Counted from the stretch's first letter, positions 16,945 to 27,232 are shown. The stretch is DNA of 64,000 nucleotides from Pseudomonas monteilii (GCA_001534745.1 CP013997.1:1054001-1118000); one strand, 5' to 3'. Numbers and translations are program-made. Notes: generated by a model from the sequence alone, not told the origin.

Positions 16945-19572
16945 ATGACCGATATCGATCAGCGTTTGCGAGAGGATGTGCACCTGTTGGGCGAGCTGCT
17001 GGGCGAGACCATTCGCCAGCAGCATGGCGATGCCTTCCTGCAGAAGATCGAAGCCATTCGCCACAGCGCCAAGGCCGACCGCGGGGGTGCAGAGGAGCAA
17101 TTGCGCGGCACCCTGGACGACTTGGCCGAAGACGACCTGTTGCCCGTGGCGCGAGCTTTCAACCAGTTCCTCAACCTGGCCAACATCGCCGAGCAGTACC
17201 AGTCGATTCGCCGTCTCGAGACCGATCAGCCCGCGCCTTTCGAGCAGCGCGTGCTGCCCGAACTGCTGGCCCGCCTGCGCGACGCCGGACATGCGCCAGC
17301 CGAGTTGGCGCGGCAATTGATCGGCCTGGACATCGAACTGGTGCTGACCGCGCACCCGACCGAAGTGACTCGACGCACCCTGATCCAGAAGTACGACGCC
17401 ATCGCGGCGCAGCTGGCCGTGCAGGATCACCGCGACCTGAGCCCTGCCGAGCATGGGCAGGTGCGCGAACGCCTGCACCGGCTGATTGCCGAGGCCTGGC
17501 ACACCGAAGAGATCCGTCGCGAGCGCCCGACCCCGGTAGACGAGGCCAAGTGGGGCTTTGCGGTGATCGAGCACTCCCTGTGGCATGCCATTCCCGAGCA
17601 CCTGCGCCAGGTCGACCAGGCGCTGTTCGACGCCACCGGGCAACGCCTGCCGCTGGACGCCGCGCCCATCCGCTTTGCTTCCTGGATGGGCGGCGACCGC
17701 GACGGCAACCCCAACGTCACTGCCGCCGTCACCCGCGAGGTGCTGCTGCTGGCGCGCTGGATGGCCGCCGACCTGTTCCTGCGCGACGTGGACCACCTGG
17801 CGGCCGAGCTGTCCATGCAGCAGGCCGATGCGGCGCTGCGGGCACAGGCCGGCGACAGTGCCGAGCCCTACCGCGAAGTGCTCAAGCGCCTGCGCGAGCG
17901 GCTGCGGGCCACGCGCGCCTGGGCCCATGCTTCGCTGCAGGGCCCCCAGCCGATGGATCCCGCGGTGCTGGTGGACAACCAGGACCTGATCGCACCCCTG
18001 CACGCCTGTCATGCCTCGCTGCAGGCCTGTGGCATGGGCGTGATCGCCGACGGTGCCTTGCTCGACAGCCTGCGCCGCGCCCACACCTTCGGCCTGTTCC
18101 TCGTGCGCCTGGACGTGCGGCAGGATGCAGCCCGGCATGCCGCTGCGCTGTCCGAGATCACCCGCTACCTGGAACTGGGCGACTACCAGGCCTGGGACGA
18201 GGAGCAGCGCGTTGCCTTCCTCCAGCAGGAACTCAAGAACCGTCGTCCCTTGCTGCCGTCCTGCTTCCAGCCTGAACCCGACACCGCCGAGGTCCTGGCG
18301 ACCTGCCGCGAAGTCGCTTCGGCACCGGCCGCCTCGCTGGGCTCCTACGTAATCTCGATGGCGGGCGCCGCCTCGGACGTCTTGGCCGTGCAGTTGCTGC
18401 TCAAGGAAGCCGGCCTGACCCGGCCGATCCGGGTGGTGCCGTTGTTCGAGACTCTCGACGACCTGGACCATGCCGGCCCGGTCATGCAACGCCTGCTCGA
18501 CCTGCCGGACTACCGGGCAAGCCTCGCCGGCCCTCAGGAAGTGATGATCGGCTATTCGGACTCGGCCAAGGACGCGGGCACCACGGCCGCGGCCTGGGCC
18601 CAGTACCGGGCCCAGGAAGCCTTAGTAGAGATCTGCCGCGAACGTGACGTGGCACTGCTGCTGTTCCATGGCCGGGGCGGCACCGTCGGACGCGGCGGTG
18701 GCCCGGCGCATGCGGCCATCCTGTCCCAGCCGCCGGGATCGGTGGCCGGGCGCTTCCGCACCACCGAGCAAGGCGAGATGATTCGCTTCAAGTTCGGCCT
18801 GCCCGGCATCGCCGAACAGAACCTCAACCTCTATCTGGCCGCCGTGCTCGAGGCAACCCTGCTGCCACCGCCGCCGCCCCAGGCCGACTGGCGTGCCTTG
18901 ATGGACCAACTGGCGAGCGACGGGGTCAAGGCCTATCGGCACGTGGTGCGCGAGCATCCCGACTTCGTCGAGTACTTCCGCCAGGCCACGCCCGAGCAGG
19001 AACTGGGTCGTCTGCCCCTGGGCAGCCGGCCCGCCAAGCGCCGCGCCGGGGGCATCGAGAGTCTGCGGGCGATCCCCTGGATCTTCGGCTGGACTCAGAC
19101 GCGGCTGATGCTGCCCGCCTGGCTGGGATGGGAGGCGGCGTTGAGCAACGCCCTGGCGAGCGGGCAGGGCGAATTGCTGGCGCAGATGCGTGAGCAGTGG
19201 CCGTTCTTCCGCACGCGCATCGACATGCTGGAAATGGTCCTGGCCAAATCCGATGCCGACATCGCCCAGGCCTACGACGAACGTCTGGTGCAACCCGAGC
19301 TGCTCGAATTGGGTGCGCATCTACGCGACCTATTGTCGCAGTCGTGCCAGGTGGTGCTGCAGCTGACCGGCCAGCCGGAGCTGCTGGCGCACAGTCCGCA
19401 GACCCTGGAATTCATCCGCCTGCGCAATACCTACCTCGACCCCTTGCACCACCTGCAGGCCGAACTGCTGGCCCGTGCCCGTGCGCAGGACAGCGTGCCA
19501 GACAGCCCGCTGCAACAGGCGTTGCTGGTGACCATCGCCGGTATCGCGGCCGGTCTGCGCAACACCGGCTGA
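16945..19572 (+). CDS. ppc: Phosphoenolpyruvate carboxylase
   Basis: Anaplerotic enzyme: PEP plus bicarbonate gives oxaloacetate, feeding the TCA cycle and aspartate-family amino acids. The 875-residue length is standard. The catalytic His137 is in [13 protein letters not shown], the PEP-binding loop in [19 protein letters not shown], the basic signature in [20 protein letters not shown], and the protein ends with the conserved GLRNTG. The start at 16945 is preceded by GGAGAGG and gives [11 protein letters not shown]; the frame is open further upstream but lacks a ribosome-binding site. The neighbours are a divergent small gene and adk. Confidence 0.97.
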   Translation: MTDIDQRLREDVHLLGELLGETIRQQHGDAFLQKIEAIRHSAKADRGGAEEQLRGTLDDLAEDDLLPVARAFNQFLNLANIAEQYQSIRRLETDQPAPFEQRVLPELLARLRDAGHAPAELARQLIGLDIELVLTAHPTEVTRRTLIQKYDAIAAQLAVQDHRDLSPAEHGQVRERLHRLIAEAWHTEEIRRERPTPVDEAKWGFAVIEHSLWHAIPEHLRQVDQALFDATGQRLPLDAAPIRFASWMGGDRDGNPNVTAAVTREVLLLARWMAADLFLRDVDHLAAELSMQQADAALRAQAGDSAEPYREVLKRLRERLRATRAWAHASLQGPQPMDPAVLVDNQDLIAPLHACHASLQACGMGVIADGALLDSLRRAHTFGLFLVRLDVRQDAARHAAALSEITRYLELGDYQAWDEEQRVAFLQQELKNRRPLLPSCFQPEPDTAEVLATCREVASAPAASLGSYVISMAGAASDVLAVQLLLKEAGLTRPIRVVPLFETLDDLDHAGPVMQRLLDLPDYRASLAGPQEVMIGYSDSAKDAGTTAAAWAQYRAQEALVEICRERDVALLLFHGRGGTVGRGGGPAHAAILSQPPGSVAGRFRTTEQGEMIRFKFGLPGIAEQNLNLYLAAVLEATLLPPPPPQADWRALMDQLASDGVKAYRHVVREHPDFVEYFRQATPEQELGRLPLGSRPAKRRAGGIESLRAIPWIFGWTQTRLMLPAWLGWEAALSNALASGQGELLAQMREQWPFFRTRIDMLEMVLAKSDADIAQAYDERLVQPELLELGAHLRDLLSQSCQVVLQLTGQPELLAHSPQTLEFIRLRNTYLDPLHHLQAELLARARAQDSVPDSPLQQALLVTIAGIAAGLRNTG

Positions 19573-19579
19573 TGCCAGC

Positions 19580-19618
19580 GCCTGCGCCGGAGCGGTCTGC
19601 GAACCCTCCGGCGCAGGC
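19580..19618 (+). terminator. Strong hairpin after ppc
   Basis: A perfect 13-base stem, GCCTGCGCCGGAG (19580-19592) with CTCCGGCGCAGGC (19606-19618), lies eight bases after the ppc stop. The 13-base loop is unpaired and no U-run follows, so it may stabilise the 3' end or act with Rho rather than as a classical terminator. Confidence 0.55.
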
Positions 19619-19782
19619 CCGGCATGGGGCGGTTGCACCCTGCGCAACCGGGGCGGCCGAGGGGCTTGGAGCGTCCCCTTTTGCGACATTGGGATGCTTG
19701 TCTGCCTGCCGGGCGCTGTGTATCTTGAGCAGCCTTTTGGCCGATTCATGGCCACGATCCGATTGTCCGGAATTGGCCCTGA

Positions 19783-20475
<693 letters not shown>

Positions 20476-20494
20476 TCGCGCCTGCCTGGTATCG

Positions 20495-20518
20495 ACGGCC
20501 CGCTTGCGGGCCGTTGTC
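20495..20518 (+). terminator. Hairpin between adk and tsaB
   Basis: ACGGCCCGC (20495-20503) pairs with GCGGGCCGT (20506-20514), closing on a very short loop that would open to about four bases, followed by TGTCGTTT. The stem is strong but the U-run is interrupted, so it is a partial terminator or attenuator at best. Confidence 0.5.
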
Positions 20519-20562
20519 GTTTATACTGCCGCCTTTGTCTTCTGCCTCTGGATACCTGTTCG

Positions 20563-21237
20563 ATGACCACCTTGCTGGCCCTGGATACCGCCACTGAAGC
20601 CTGTTCCGTCGCCCTGCTGCACGACGGTCGCGTGACTGGCCATCACGAGGTGATACCGCGCCTGCACGCGCAGAAACTGCTGCCCATGATCCAGCGCCTG
20701 CTGGCCGATGCTGGGGTCGCGCTGAGCGCCGTGGATGCGATCGCCTTCGGTCGTGGTCCGGGCGCCTTCACCGGCGTGCGCATCGCCATCGGCGTGGTTC
20801 AGGGCCTGGCCTTCGCCCTCGAGCGTCCCGTGCTGCCGGTGTCCAACCTGGCGGCCCTGGCCCAGGGTGCGCTGCGTCACCATGGCGTGCAGCAGGTCGC
20901 GGCGGCCATCGATGCGCGCATGGACGAAGTGTATTGGGGCTGCTACCAGGCCCAGGACGGCGAGATGCGCCTGCTCGGCCAGGAGCAGGTGCTGGCCCCG
21001 GAACGTGCCGTGCTGGTCCCAGGCAGCCAGGGCCAGTGGTACGGCGCCGGCACCGGCTGGAGCCTGCGCGAGCGCATCAGCGCCTCGGTCACGGCCTGCG
21101 ACCCCGCCCAGCTGCCCGACGCCCTGGATATCCTGCACCTGGCCACGGGCGCCTGGGCACGGGGCGAGGCAGTCGTCGCCGAACAGGCGCAACCGGTGTA
21201 CTTACGTGATAATGTCGCTACACCCAAGGCGCGTTGA
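20563..21237 (+). CDS. tsaB: TsaB, tRNA t6A synthesis scaffold protein
   Basis: Partner of TsaD in threonylcarbamoyl transfer to A37 of ANN-decoding tRNAs. The 224-residue ASKHA-fold protein starts with TTLLALDTATEACSVALLHDG and contains GRGPGAFTGVRIAIGVVQGLA, the signature of TsaB/YeaZ. It lacks the metal-binding His pair of TsaD, as expected for the non-catalytic paralogue. The ATG is at 20563. A second t6A-cycle enzyme, tcdA, is encoded at 36.5 kb in this window. Confidence 0.94.
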   Translation: MTTLLALDTATEACSVALLHDGRVTGHHEVIPRLHAQKLLPMIQRLLADAGVALSAVDAIAFGRGPGAFTGVRIAIGVVQGLAFALERPVLPVSNLAALAQGALRHHGVQQVAAAIDARMDEVYWGCYQAQDGEMRLLGQEQVLAPERAVLVPGSQGQWYGAGTGWSLRERISASVTACDPAQLPDALDILHLATGAWARGEAVVAEQAQPVYLRDNVATPKAR

Positions 21238-21348
21238 GCGTACCCCGATAAAACCTTCGGCGCGCCGGGTGGTCTAGTCATAGGCAGGCATCGGCGAGGG
21301 AACCCGATACTGCGGGATTGCCTTCATTGCTCCCCGAGTAGATGATCC

Positions 21349-21633
21349 ATGCGCATCGACGGTTTTTCACCCCAGTCCTACCCGGTCAAGCGTGCGCCGC
21401 GAAAGCCGGCGCCGCGCGACGACGTGGCCGAGGACGCCGAGCTGATCGAGGACACGCCGGTCCCGCCTCAGCGTGCCCTGCGCCGCAATGCCGGGCTGCC
21501 CGCGCGCCAGCAGGACATGATCTACCCACGTGCCCGCGATCGTCGCACGGCCGCTGCCCTGGCCAGCTACCTGAGCACGGCCACGCTGAACGACTGGGAC
21601 ATGGACGTCCTGGGCCTCGACCTGTACATCTGA
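21349..21633 (+). CDS. Small conserved hypothetical protein, 94 aa
   Basis: Function unknown. The protein begins MRIDGFSPQSYPVKR, is rich in Pro/Arg/Ala in its middle, and ends with an ordered-looking helix (RTAAALASYLSTATLNDWDM) and DVLGLDLYI. No signal peptide, membrane segment or cysteine is present. It starts 111 bases after tsaB and ends three bases before the DUF72 gene, so it is probably cotranscribed with that gene. The proline-rich part suggests a disordered linker feeding a short C-terminal interaction segment; that is inference. Confidence 0.75.
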   Translation: MRIDGFSPQSYPVKRAPRKPAPRDDVAEDAELIEDTPVPPQRALRRNAGLPARQQDMIYPRARDRRTAAALASYLSTATLNDWDMDVLGLDLYI

Positions 21634-21636
21634 CCC

Positions 21637-22503
21637 ATGACGGCGGCACTGCCTTACTACCTGGGTTGCCCTTCCTGGAGCGATCCGGTCTGGCGCGAGT
21701 ACCTGTACCCGGCCGACGCACGCTCCACCGACTTCCTGGCGCTGTACTGCCACGTGTTCAATGCCGTCGAAGGCAACACCACGTTCTATGCCCGTCCGGC
21801 GGCGGCCACCATCGCACGCTGGGCGCAGATCATGCCCGCGCACTTTCGCTTCACGGCCAAGTTTCCCGGTGACATCAGCCATCAGGGCGACTTGCGCGAG
21901 CAGATCGACGCGGCCAGGGACTTTCTCCAGTTGCTGTCGCCCTTGGGCCAGCGCGTATCGCCTGCCTGGCTGCAGTTGCCGGCCACCTTCGGCCCCTCGC
22001 GCCTGGGCGAACTGGCTGCTTTTCTCGACGGGCTCGACGCGCACGTGGCCGTGGAGGTGCGCAACGACGCGTTCTTCGCTCGCGGCGACGAGGAGCGTGT
22101 GCTCAACCGGCTGTTGCACGACCGCGGTATCGAGCGCATCTGCCTGGACCCGCGTGCCTTGTTCAGCGGTGACCCCCGCGAACCGAGCCTCCGGCATGCC
22201 CAGGCCAAGAAACCCCGCGTCCCACCGCGTCCGGCGGCGTTCACCGCCTGTCCGCAGGTGCGCTTCATCGGCCATCCGCACCTGGAGACCAACGATGTAT
22301 TTCTGCTGCCCTGGCTGGACAAGGTGGCCGGTTGGATCGAAGAGGGGCGCACGCCTTATGTGTTCCTGCACACCGCCGACAATCGCCTGGCTGCCGCATT
22401 GGCGCAGCGCTTTCACCAGCAGTTGAGCCTGCGCTTGCCTGGCCTGCCTCCGCTGGAGGAATGGCCGCGTGCCCCCGAGGTCGAACAGCTGGGACTGATC
22501 TGA
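21637..22503 (+). CDS. DUF72 family protein
   Basis: TIM-barrel-like protein of unknown enzymatic role (YecE family). The 288 residues show the family's opening YYLGCPSWSDPVWREYLYP, the conserved FNAVEGNTTFYARP, the FRFTAKFPGDISH strand-loop, the VAVEVRNDAFF strand and the late YVFLHTADN motif. No signal peptide. It follows the 94-aa gene by three bases and precedes the extensin-like gene by one base, so the three form one translationally linked unit. Confidence 0.9.
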   Translation: MTAALPYYLGCPSWSDPVWREYLYPADARSTDFLALYCHVFNAVEGNTTFYARPAAATIARWAQIMPAHFRFTAKFPGDISHQGDLREQIDAARDFLQLLSPLGQRVSPAWLQLPATFGPSRLGELAAFLDGLDAHVAVEVRNDAFFARGDEERVLNRLLHDRGIERICLDPRALFSGDPREPSLRHAQAKKPRVPPRPAAFTACPQVRFIGHPHLETNDVFLLPWLDKVAGWIEEGRTPYVFLHTADNRLAAALAQRFHQQLSLRLPGLPPLEEWPRAPEVEQLGLI

Positions 22504-22504
22504 C

Positions 22505-23194
22505 GTGCGCCTGCTGCTGTGGGTGGCATTGGTCCTGATAGCGTTCGGGGCCGTGACCTGGCAACCCGGCTGGCGACTGCCATCGCAATTCGACCCTTGG
22601 GCCACGCTCGATGTGCGCCAGCCGCCGAACCTGCTCACCTCCTACAAACTGGCCCGGTTGCGTGATGATCCTGAACTGTGTCGCCAGGCGCTCGCCACCT
22701 CGACCCTAAGGTACCGTGCTCAGGCCGACAGCCCCGACAGTGCGCGTTGCCCCTTGCGCAACGTCTGGCGTATCGAAGGCGGGCAGGCCCGACTGAGCAG
22801 CAGCTTTCTCGCCAGCTGCCCGTTGGCAGTGGCCTATGCGATGTTCGAGGTGCATGGGTTGCAGCCCATCGCCCAACGGGTATTGGGCCAGCCCGTGACC
22901 CAGGTCGATCACCTGGGCAGCTTCGCCTGCCGGAACATCTACCACCGACAACAGGCGCCATTGAGCCAGCACGCGACGGCCAATGCCCTGGACATCAGCG
23001 GCTTCCGGCTCAAGGACGGGCGACGCCTGGCCCTGCTGCGCGACTGGCAGGGCACGGGGCTCGAGGCCGAGTTCCTGAGGCAGGTGCGCCAGGCCGCCTG
23101 CGAGCACTTCAACACGGTACTGGGGCCGGATTACAACGCGGCGCATCGCAATCACTTCCACCTCGACATGGGTCGCTGGCAGGTCTGTCGCTGA
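22505..23194 (+). CDS. Extensin-like C-terminal domain protein (membrane-anchored)
   Basis: A 229-residue envelope protein with an N-terminal hydrophobic segment (RLLLWVALVLIAFGAVTW), probably an uncleaved anchor, and an extensin-like C-terminal domain, a fold related to D-Ala-D-Ala carboxypeptidase/LAS zinc enzymes. Possible metal ligands are visible in HATANALDISGF and RNHFHLDMG near the end. Six cysteines in the exported part suggest disulphides. The start is GTG at 22505, one base after the DUF72 stop. A role in peptidoglycan trimming is plausible but inferred. Confidence 0.88.
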   Translation: MRLLLWVALVLIAFGAVTWQPGWRLPSQFDPWATLDVRQPPNLLTSYKLARLRDDPELCRQALATSTLRYRAQADSPDSARCPLRNVWRIEGGQARLSSSFLASCPLAVAYAMFEVHGLQPIAQRVLGQPVTQVDHLGSFACRNIYHRQQAPLSQHATANALDISGFRLKDGRRLALLRDWQGTGLEAEFLRQVRQAACEHFNTVLGPDYNAAHRNHFHLDMGRWQVCR

Positions 23195-23196
23195 CC

Positions 23197-23817
23197 TCAG
23201 GCCGTCAGGCGCACGTTGTTCAGCACCACCGGGCGTGCCCAGTGCGCGTCGAACGCCAGGTCCGTCGTCTGCGCGGCGAGGGTCTGCTCATCGAAGGGAA
23301 CGGGCGCTTCATCCAGCAGGGACCAGTCGAACTCGGCGATCGGCAGGTGCAGAGGGCGTGGCGCGGGTCCATCGCCGGGCAGGGGCAGGGGATGGCCTTG
23401 ACGCATCACGGTTGGCCGTTGCCACTGGGTCTCGATCTCCAGATGACGCTGCTGGGCGATCAGCTCGGCCGCACTGAAGGGTTCGGCGGCAGGCTCGAGC
23501 AGGTCGGCTTCCAGTTCGGCCTTGGGCAGGAACAGCGGCTCGGGTGGACGCACGTCACGGTCGCCGATCTCGCAGTCGCGTTGCGTCCTGATCAGGGCCA
23601 GGGTATCGCTGCCGGCCACCGGCTCGCCCGTGCGCGGGTCCACGGTGGCGTGACGCTGCACGTCGTCGAGCGGCTGGCTGCCTTGCTGCTCGCTCAGCGC
23701 GCGGGCGAAGAAATCCGACCACAGGTGACTGACGCCGCCGAGCGCTTGGGTGTTGTGTCGACCGTAGTGGTCGACGGGCGACAGGTAGGTCAGGCCAATG
23801 GCAAGAGTGTCGGACAT
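23197..23817 (-). CDS. Conserved hypothetical protein, 206 aa
   Basis: No domain recognised. The protein starts MSDTLAIGLTYLSPVDHYGR and continues with LGGVSHLWSDFFARALSEQQ; the rest is acidic, Pro-rich and low in hydrophobic runs, with repeated PLxLP/PxPL segments (RQGHPLPLPGDGPAPRPLHL). No signal peptide or membrane segment is seen. The start at 23817 is chosen because the frame upstream is not convincing and this ATG gives the clean N-terminus. It converges with the extensin-like gene (two-base gap) and is divergent from rsmJ. Confidence 0.75.
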   Translation of the reverse strand: MSDTLAIGLTYLSPVDHYGRHNTQALGGVSHLWSDFFARALSEQQGSQPLDDVQRHATVDPRTGEPVAGSDTLALIRTQRDCEIGDRDVRPPEPLFLPKAELEADLLEPAAEPFSAAELIAQQRHLEIETQWQRPTVMRQGHPLPLPGDGPAPRPLHLPIAEFDWSLLDEAPVPFDEQTLAAQTTDLAFDAHWARPVVLNNVRLTA

Positions 23818-23910
23818 GGCAGCCGCGCGTGAAGTGGTCTGGCAGAATGGGCGATACTGTTGTATCGGCGAAGGCCGAGGTTTCATTAATCCATTCGAGT
23901 ACGGGCACAG

Positions 23911-24693
23911 ATGAGCGATTCACACGGCGACACGGGGATCAGGGTCGAGGCCCTGTCGACAGCATTCGAGACGCAGGCCGCCGCCTGGGCCGCGCGCCTC
24001 GACCTGCCCCGGCAGGACCCTGCTGCCGGGTTCGCCGTGCAGGTCGGCGCCGAGGGTCTGCAGATCCAGCAGTTGGGGCCCCAGGCGCCGGGACCTGTGC
24101 GAGTGGACTTCGTCGACGGCCAGGCCGCGCACCGACGCCAGTTCGGCGGTGGCAACGGGCAGATGATCGCCAAGGCCGTCGGCATCGCTCAAGGCGTGCG
24201 TCCATCGGTCCTCGACGCCACGGCAGGCCTGGGCAAGGATGCCTTCGTGCTGGCCAGCCTGGGGTGCACGATGACGCTGATCGAGCGGCAGCCGCTGATC
24301 GCCGCCCTGTTGGAAGATGGCATGGCCAGGGCGCGTGCGGACGAAGACGTCGGGCCGATCATCGTCCGCATGCGCCTGCTCACCGGCAATGCCATCGAGC
24401 GCATGCGAACCTGGGAAGGGGAGGCGCCACAGGTGATCTACCTTGATCCCATGTTCCCGCACCGCGACAAGAGCGCGCTGGTGAAAAAAGAGATGCGCGT
24501 ATTCAGGCCTCTGGTCGGCGATGACCTGGATGCGCCCGCCTTGCTCGAGGCCGCCTTGGCGCTGGCCACCCACCGGGTGGTGGTCAAGCGGCCGCGCAAG
24601 GCGCCGATCATCGAAGGGCCGAAGCCCAGTCATGGTCTGGAGGGCAAGTCGAGCCGGTATGACATTTATCCGAAGAAGGCGTTGAAGGCCTGA
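23911..24693 (+). CDS. rsmJ: 16S rRNA (guanine1516-N2)-methyltransferase
   Basis: Methylates G1516 of 16S rRNA. The 260-residue protein has the RsmJ/YhiQ signature: [17 protein letters not shown], the SAM-binding [18 protein letters not shown], the acidic ligand in MTLIERQP, and the catalytic [19 protein letters not shown] followed by [11 protein letters not shown]. The C-terminus ([13 protein letters not shown]) is also conserved. It converges with the Rhs-type gene, whose stop lies 30 bases beyond. Confidence 0.94.
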   Translation: MSDSHGDTGIRVEALSTAFETQAAAWAARLDLPRQDPAAGFAVQVGAEGLQIQQLGPQAPGPVRVDFVDGQAAHRRQFGGGNGQMIAKAVGIAQGVRPSVLDATAGLGKDAFVLASLGCTMTLIERQPLIAALLEDGMARARADEDVGPIIVRMRLLTGNAIERMRTWEGEAPQVIYLDPMFPHRDKSALVKKEMRVFRPLVGDDLDAPALLEAALALATHRVVVKRPRKAPIIEGPKPSHGLEGKSSRYDIYPKKALKA

Positions 24694-24722
24694 TGCTGCA
24701 CGTGAGGGGCAAACCAGCCACA

Positions 24723-25649
24723 TCAAGAGGCTCGAAGTGCGTTGACGTCCTCGTCAATATAATTGCCTGTGAAGGCTAAATAGTTTCTTGAAAATGCATT
24801 CCTTCTTGGAAGTGTCATGAAGGGGCCGGCAGGCGCAATTAAAAAGTCAGGAGCTTTTTCATCGGCGGCGCCATGTGCTTTCTTCAATGCTTCGAATCGT
24901 TCAGCCAGCGTTTCCCATGGTATCAAACTGTCCGGGTCAACGTACCTTGTCTTTTGGCCTTTAGGCTTGTGAGGTGTGAGAGACTTCAACCTGTGATCTA
25001 GAGAAGAAGTTATTTTGACGCGTTCCATGCCTTTGGATTGATAATGGGTTTGGTAGTTTCCTAGCTCCCTATCAGCCTTGGTGTTTTGAGCGGTGATGTA
25101 TTTTTCTGCTATTCTATATTCACGTTGCGTAAGGCGAGGCTCTTCTTTCATCATATTTTTAATAATGGTCTTGGGCCTATAACCTCCCCTCAATAATTTA
25201 AATATCGAATACCGACCACTGGGATCCGATCGATTGACCGGGTCATTGTTGCAGTAGGCATATGCATTGAGACCTCCTGCCTCGAAGGGCGATAGGCTGT
25301 CAGCGCTGTAGAACCGCATCATCGCTGGGCTGAACAGCCGATGGCCGTTGCCCAGCATGTAACCGACCGCCGAGGGTAACCAGGGTTGGCCGGTGAATCG
25401 GGAAATCACCCGTGCATCGGAATGCCGATCGTCGTGGCCGTAAGGTCCGTACGCAAACGCCGTTCGATTTTCCGAAGCGACCGTGACGGTCGACTGCTGC
25501 ACGTCTGTGGCCAACAAGCGCGCCTCCAAGCGCGTCGTCTCGCTCAGATTGTGCGCGTTGGCACTGACTATGACGTGGTGGTCATTGTCCGTCTGCACGG
25601 TAGAGAGGGTGTTGTTCTTGTAAAAGAAGTTTAGTGTGGGCGCTGCCAT
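24723..25649 (-). CDS. Orphan Rhs-core protein with variable C-terminal tip (toxin-like)
   Basis: A 308-residue protein made of a short Rhs-type N-terminal part and the Rhs-associated core (GNGHRLFSPAMMRFYSADSL ... GLNAYAYCNNDPVNRSDPSG, ending near residue 146), then a 162-residue C-terminal tip unrelated to the core. In large Rhs/YD proteins the tip after DPSG is a swappable toxin, and pseudomonads carry many short orphan copies like this. The tip is Lys-rich and low in GC compared with its neighbours, and its activity cannot be named. No immunity-type gene follows: rsmJ abuts the stop. The start MAAPTLNFFYK at 25649 is preferred to the longer open frame. Confidence 0.85.
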   Translation of the reverse strand: MAAPTLNFFYKNNTLSTVQTDNDHHVIVSANAHNLSETTRLEARLLATDVQQSTVTVASENRTAFAYGPYGHDDRHSDARVISRFTGQPWLPSAVGYMLGNGHRLFSPAMMRFYSADSLSPFEAGGLNAYAYCNNDPVNRSDPSGRYSIFKLLRGGYRPKTIIKNMMKEEPRLTQREYRIAEKYITAQNTKADRELGNYQTHYQSKGMERVKITSSLDHRLKSLTPHKPKGQKTRYVDPDSLIPWETLAERFEALKKAHGAADEKAPDFLIAPAGPFMTLPRRNAFSRNYLAFTGNYIDEDVNALRAS

Positions 25650-25824
25650 GAGCTGTTTACTCCCGTTCGAGGATCGAGCATGAGCTTGAGAGAAAGCAGC
25701 AGGAGAAACCACTGGCAAAAATGACAGGAAAACAGAGCGCTCTGGCAGGCTTCGACTGACGAACGCGCCGGCCGTGTAGCCACATCCTTGCTATACGATG
25801 GGCTGCAGAGCAGCCCGAGGTGCT

Positions 25825-26514
25825 TCAAAGCACGCCAAAAACCTTCTTTGCCAAGCGTGTCGCTGCCTCGGCAGGATTCTGGCGGATGCTCTGCTCCTGC
25901 TGGGCGATCCGCTTGAACAGGCCATCGAGCGCCTGTTCGGTCACATACTGTTCGACGTTGGCATTCTTGGTGTCGACTATTCCCAGGGCTGCCGCCTGAC
26001 CCGCGAAGCTGTTGTATTTCTGCACCACGCCGACCTTATCGGTCGCCGCCTTGACGATGGGCAGGAACTTGGCGCGGATCGCCTCGCGACTGCTCTTGTC
26101 CAGGTACTGTGTCGCCGAATCCTGGCCGCCAGCCAGGATGCCCTTGGCATCGGCGACGCTCATCTTCTTCACGGCGTCCACCAGGATCACCTGCGCCTGG
26201 GGCACCGCTGCCTCGGCTGCCTGGTTGAGACTGCTCTCCAAGGCCTCGACCTGAGCGCCCTGCCCAAGCATCTTCATCGCTTTGGCAGCCTTGCCCAGTT
26301 TGCCAGGCAGCTCGATGCGCACCTCGGGATCGTTGCTGAAGCCGCCAGGCGTACCCAGTTGTTTGACGGCGACCTGTGCGCCTTGGATCAGCGCATCCTT
26401 CAGGCCACCTGAGGCATCGGTCTGGGTCAGGTCGCCCAGCGACAGCGCCATGGCGTGGGCACCGAACAGCAAGCTGGTGCAGAAAAGGGCGAGACGGAAG
26501 GGCGTGCGAAGCAT
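25825..26514 (-). CDS. DUF4197 periplasmic protein
   Basis: A 229-residue exported protein of unknown function. A cleavable signal peptide (LALFCTSLLFGAHAMA, cleavage probably after AMA) is followed by a fully helical domain with the DUF4197 landmarks GGLKDALIQGAQVAVKQLG, AKGILAGGQDSATQYLDKSS and VEQYVTEQALDGLFKRIAQQ. It ends PAEAATRLAKKVFGVL. The 175-base gap to the Rhs gene contains no other open frame of note. The family is often found beside envelope genes; no partner is obvious here. Confidence 0.88.
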   Translation of the reverse strand: MLRTPFRLALFCTSLLFGAHAMALSLGDLTQTDASGGLKDALIQGAQVAVKQLGTPGGFSNDPEVRIELPGKLGKAAKAMKMLGQGAQVEALESSLNQAAEAAVPQAQVILVDAVKKMSVADAKGILAGGQDSATQYLDKSSREAIRAKFLPIVKAATDKVGVVQKYNSFAGQAAALGIVDTKNANVEQYVTEQALDGLFKRIAQQEQSIRQNPAEAATRLAKKVFGVL

Positions 26515-26672
26515 GGGATGTTCCTTGCGAGGTCAATGAGCGGGCCCAGCGTACCGGATCGGTACGCGTCCGCACAGCAAGGAGAAGGCAGTGAGCAGGG
26601 TACGAGTGGCCTGCCTGGCCGACGATCGGGGCGGGCCAGCCGCACGGTCGTCAGCTGACAGGCCACAGCGCT

Positions 26673-27143
26673 TCACTGCCTGTGTTCTTCCATCCGGTTG
26701 CCGCCGTGGATGCCTTCAACAAGGTTACCGCCATGGATGCCATCGATCAGATTGCCGCCGTGAATGCCATCGATCAGGTTACCCCCGTGGATGCCATCGC
26801 GGGGCCTTGTATCGACCATGACCAATGGGACCGTGACAGGAGCGATGTCGGGCCAGGCAACGGGCACCTGTTCATCGTTGATCAGCAACAGGTTGCCTTC
26901 GCACGCGATGCTGACCTGAATGCTCAAGCTGCCCTTGGGATCCACTGCGCGCGGATCGTAGTGCAGAACGAGCGAAGCGGGCGGCGTGCCCACGCACCGT
27001 ATCGTCTGACGCGCGAGCGTGACGGCCGCGGCGTCAGCGCGTGCATGATCTTCGAGGGCATAGGTCATGAGCGCGCCTTGGGGCAGATGCAGCGATGCTG
27101 GATAGACCAGGTTGAGGGTGAGCTGGCTGAGTGTGTATTCCAT
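26673..27143 (-). CDS. YscW/YbaY-like protein with four C-terminal DGIHGGN repeats
   Basis: A 156-residue protein. Residues about 1-110 resemble the YscW/YbaY beta-sandwich family (LVYPASLHLPQGALMTYALE ... LVLHYDPRAVDPKGSLSIQV ... GNLLLINDEQVPV), but without a signal peptide or lipobox. Residues 116-151 are four tandem 9-residue units, DGIHGGNLI twice, then DGIHGGNLV and EGIHGGNRM, encoded by 27-base DNA repeats. AGGAG precedes the ATG. It follows the two-domain gene upstream by 89 bases on the same strand. Function unknown; the family match is by pattern. Confidence 0.8.
   Translation of the reverse strand: MEYTLSQLTLNLVYPASLHLPQGALMTYALEDHARADAAAVTLARQTIRCVGTPPASLVLHYDPRAVDPKGSLSIQVSIACEGNLLLINDEQVPVAWPDIAPVTVPLVMVDTRPRDGIHGGNLIDGIHGGNLIDGIHGGNLVEGIHGGNRMEEHRQ
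26691..26798 (-). repeat. Four 27-bp tandem repeats inside the YscW-like gene
   Basis: Four in-frame 27-base units encode the repeated Asp-Gly-Ile-His-Gly-Gly-Asn-Leu-Ile. The units differ mainly at third positions and in the last unit, so the protein pattern is better conserved than the DNA, suggesting selection on the peptide. Copy number could vary by slippage between strains. Confidence 0.9.
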
Positions 27144-27232
27144 GGTGAAACTCCTGATATGAATGTGGCTCCACGCGCCTGGGCCTGAGCAGACAGAGGC
27201 AGGCTGTGGTTACGGGTGTGTCTGGCTCGGCG

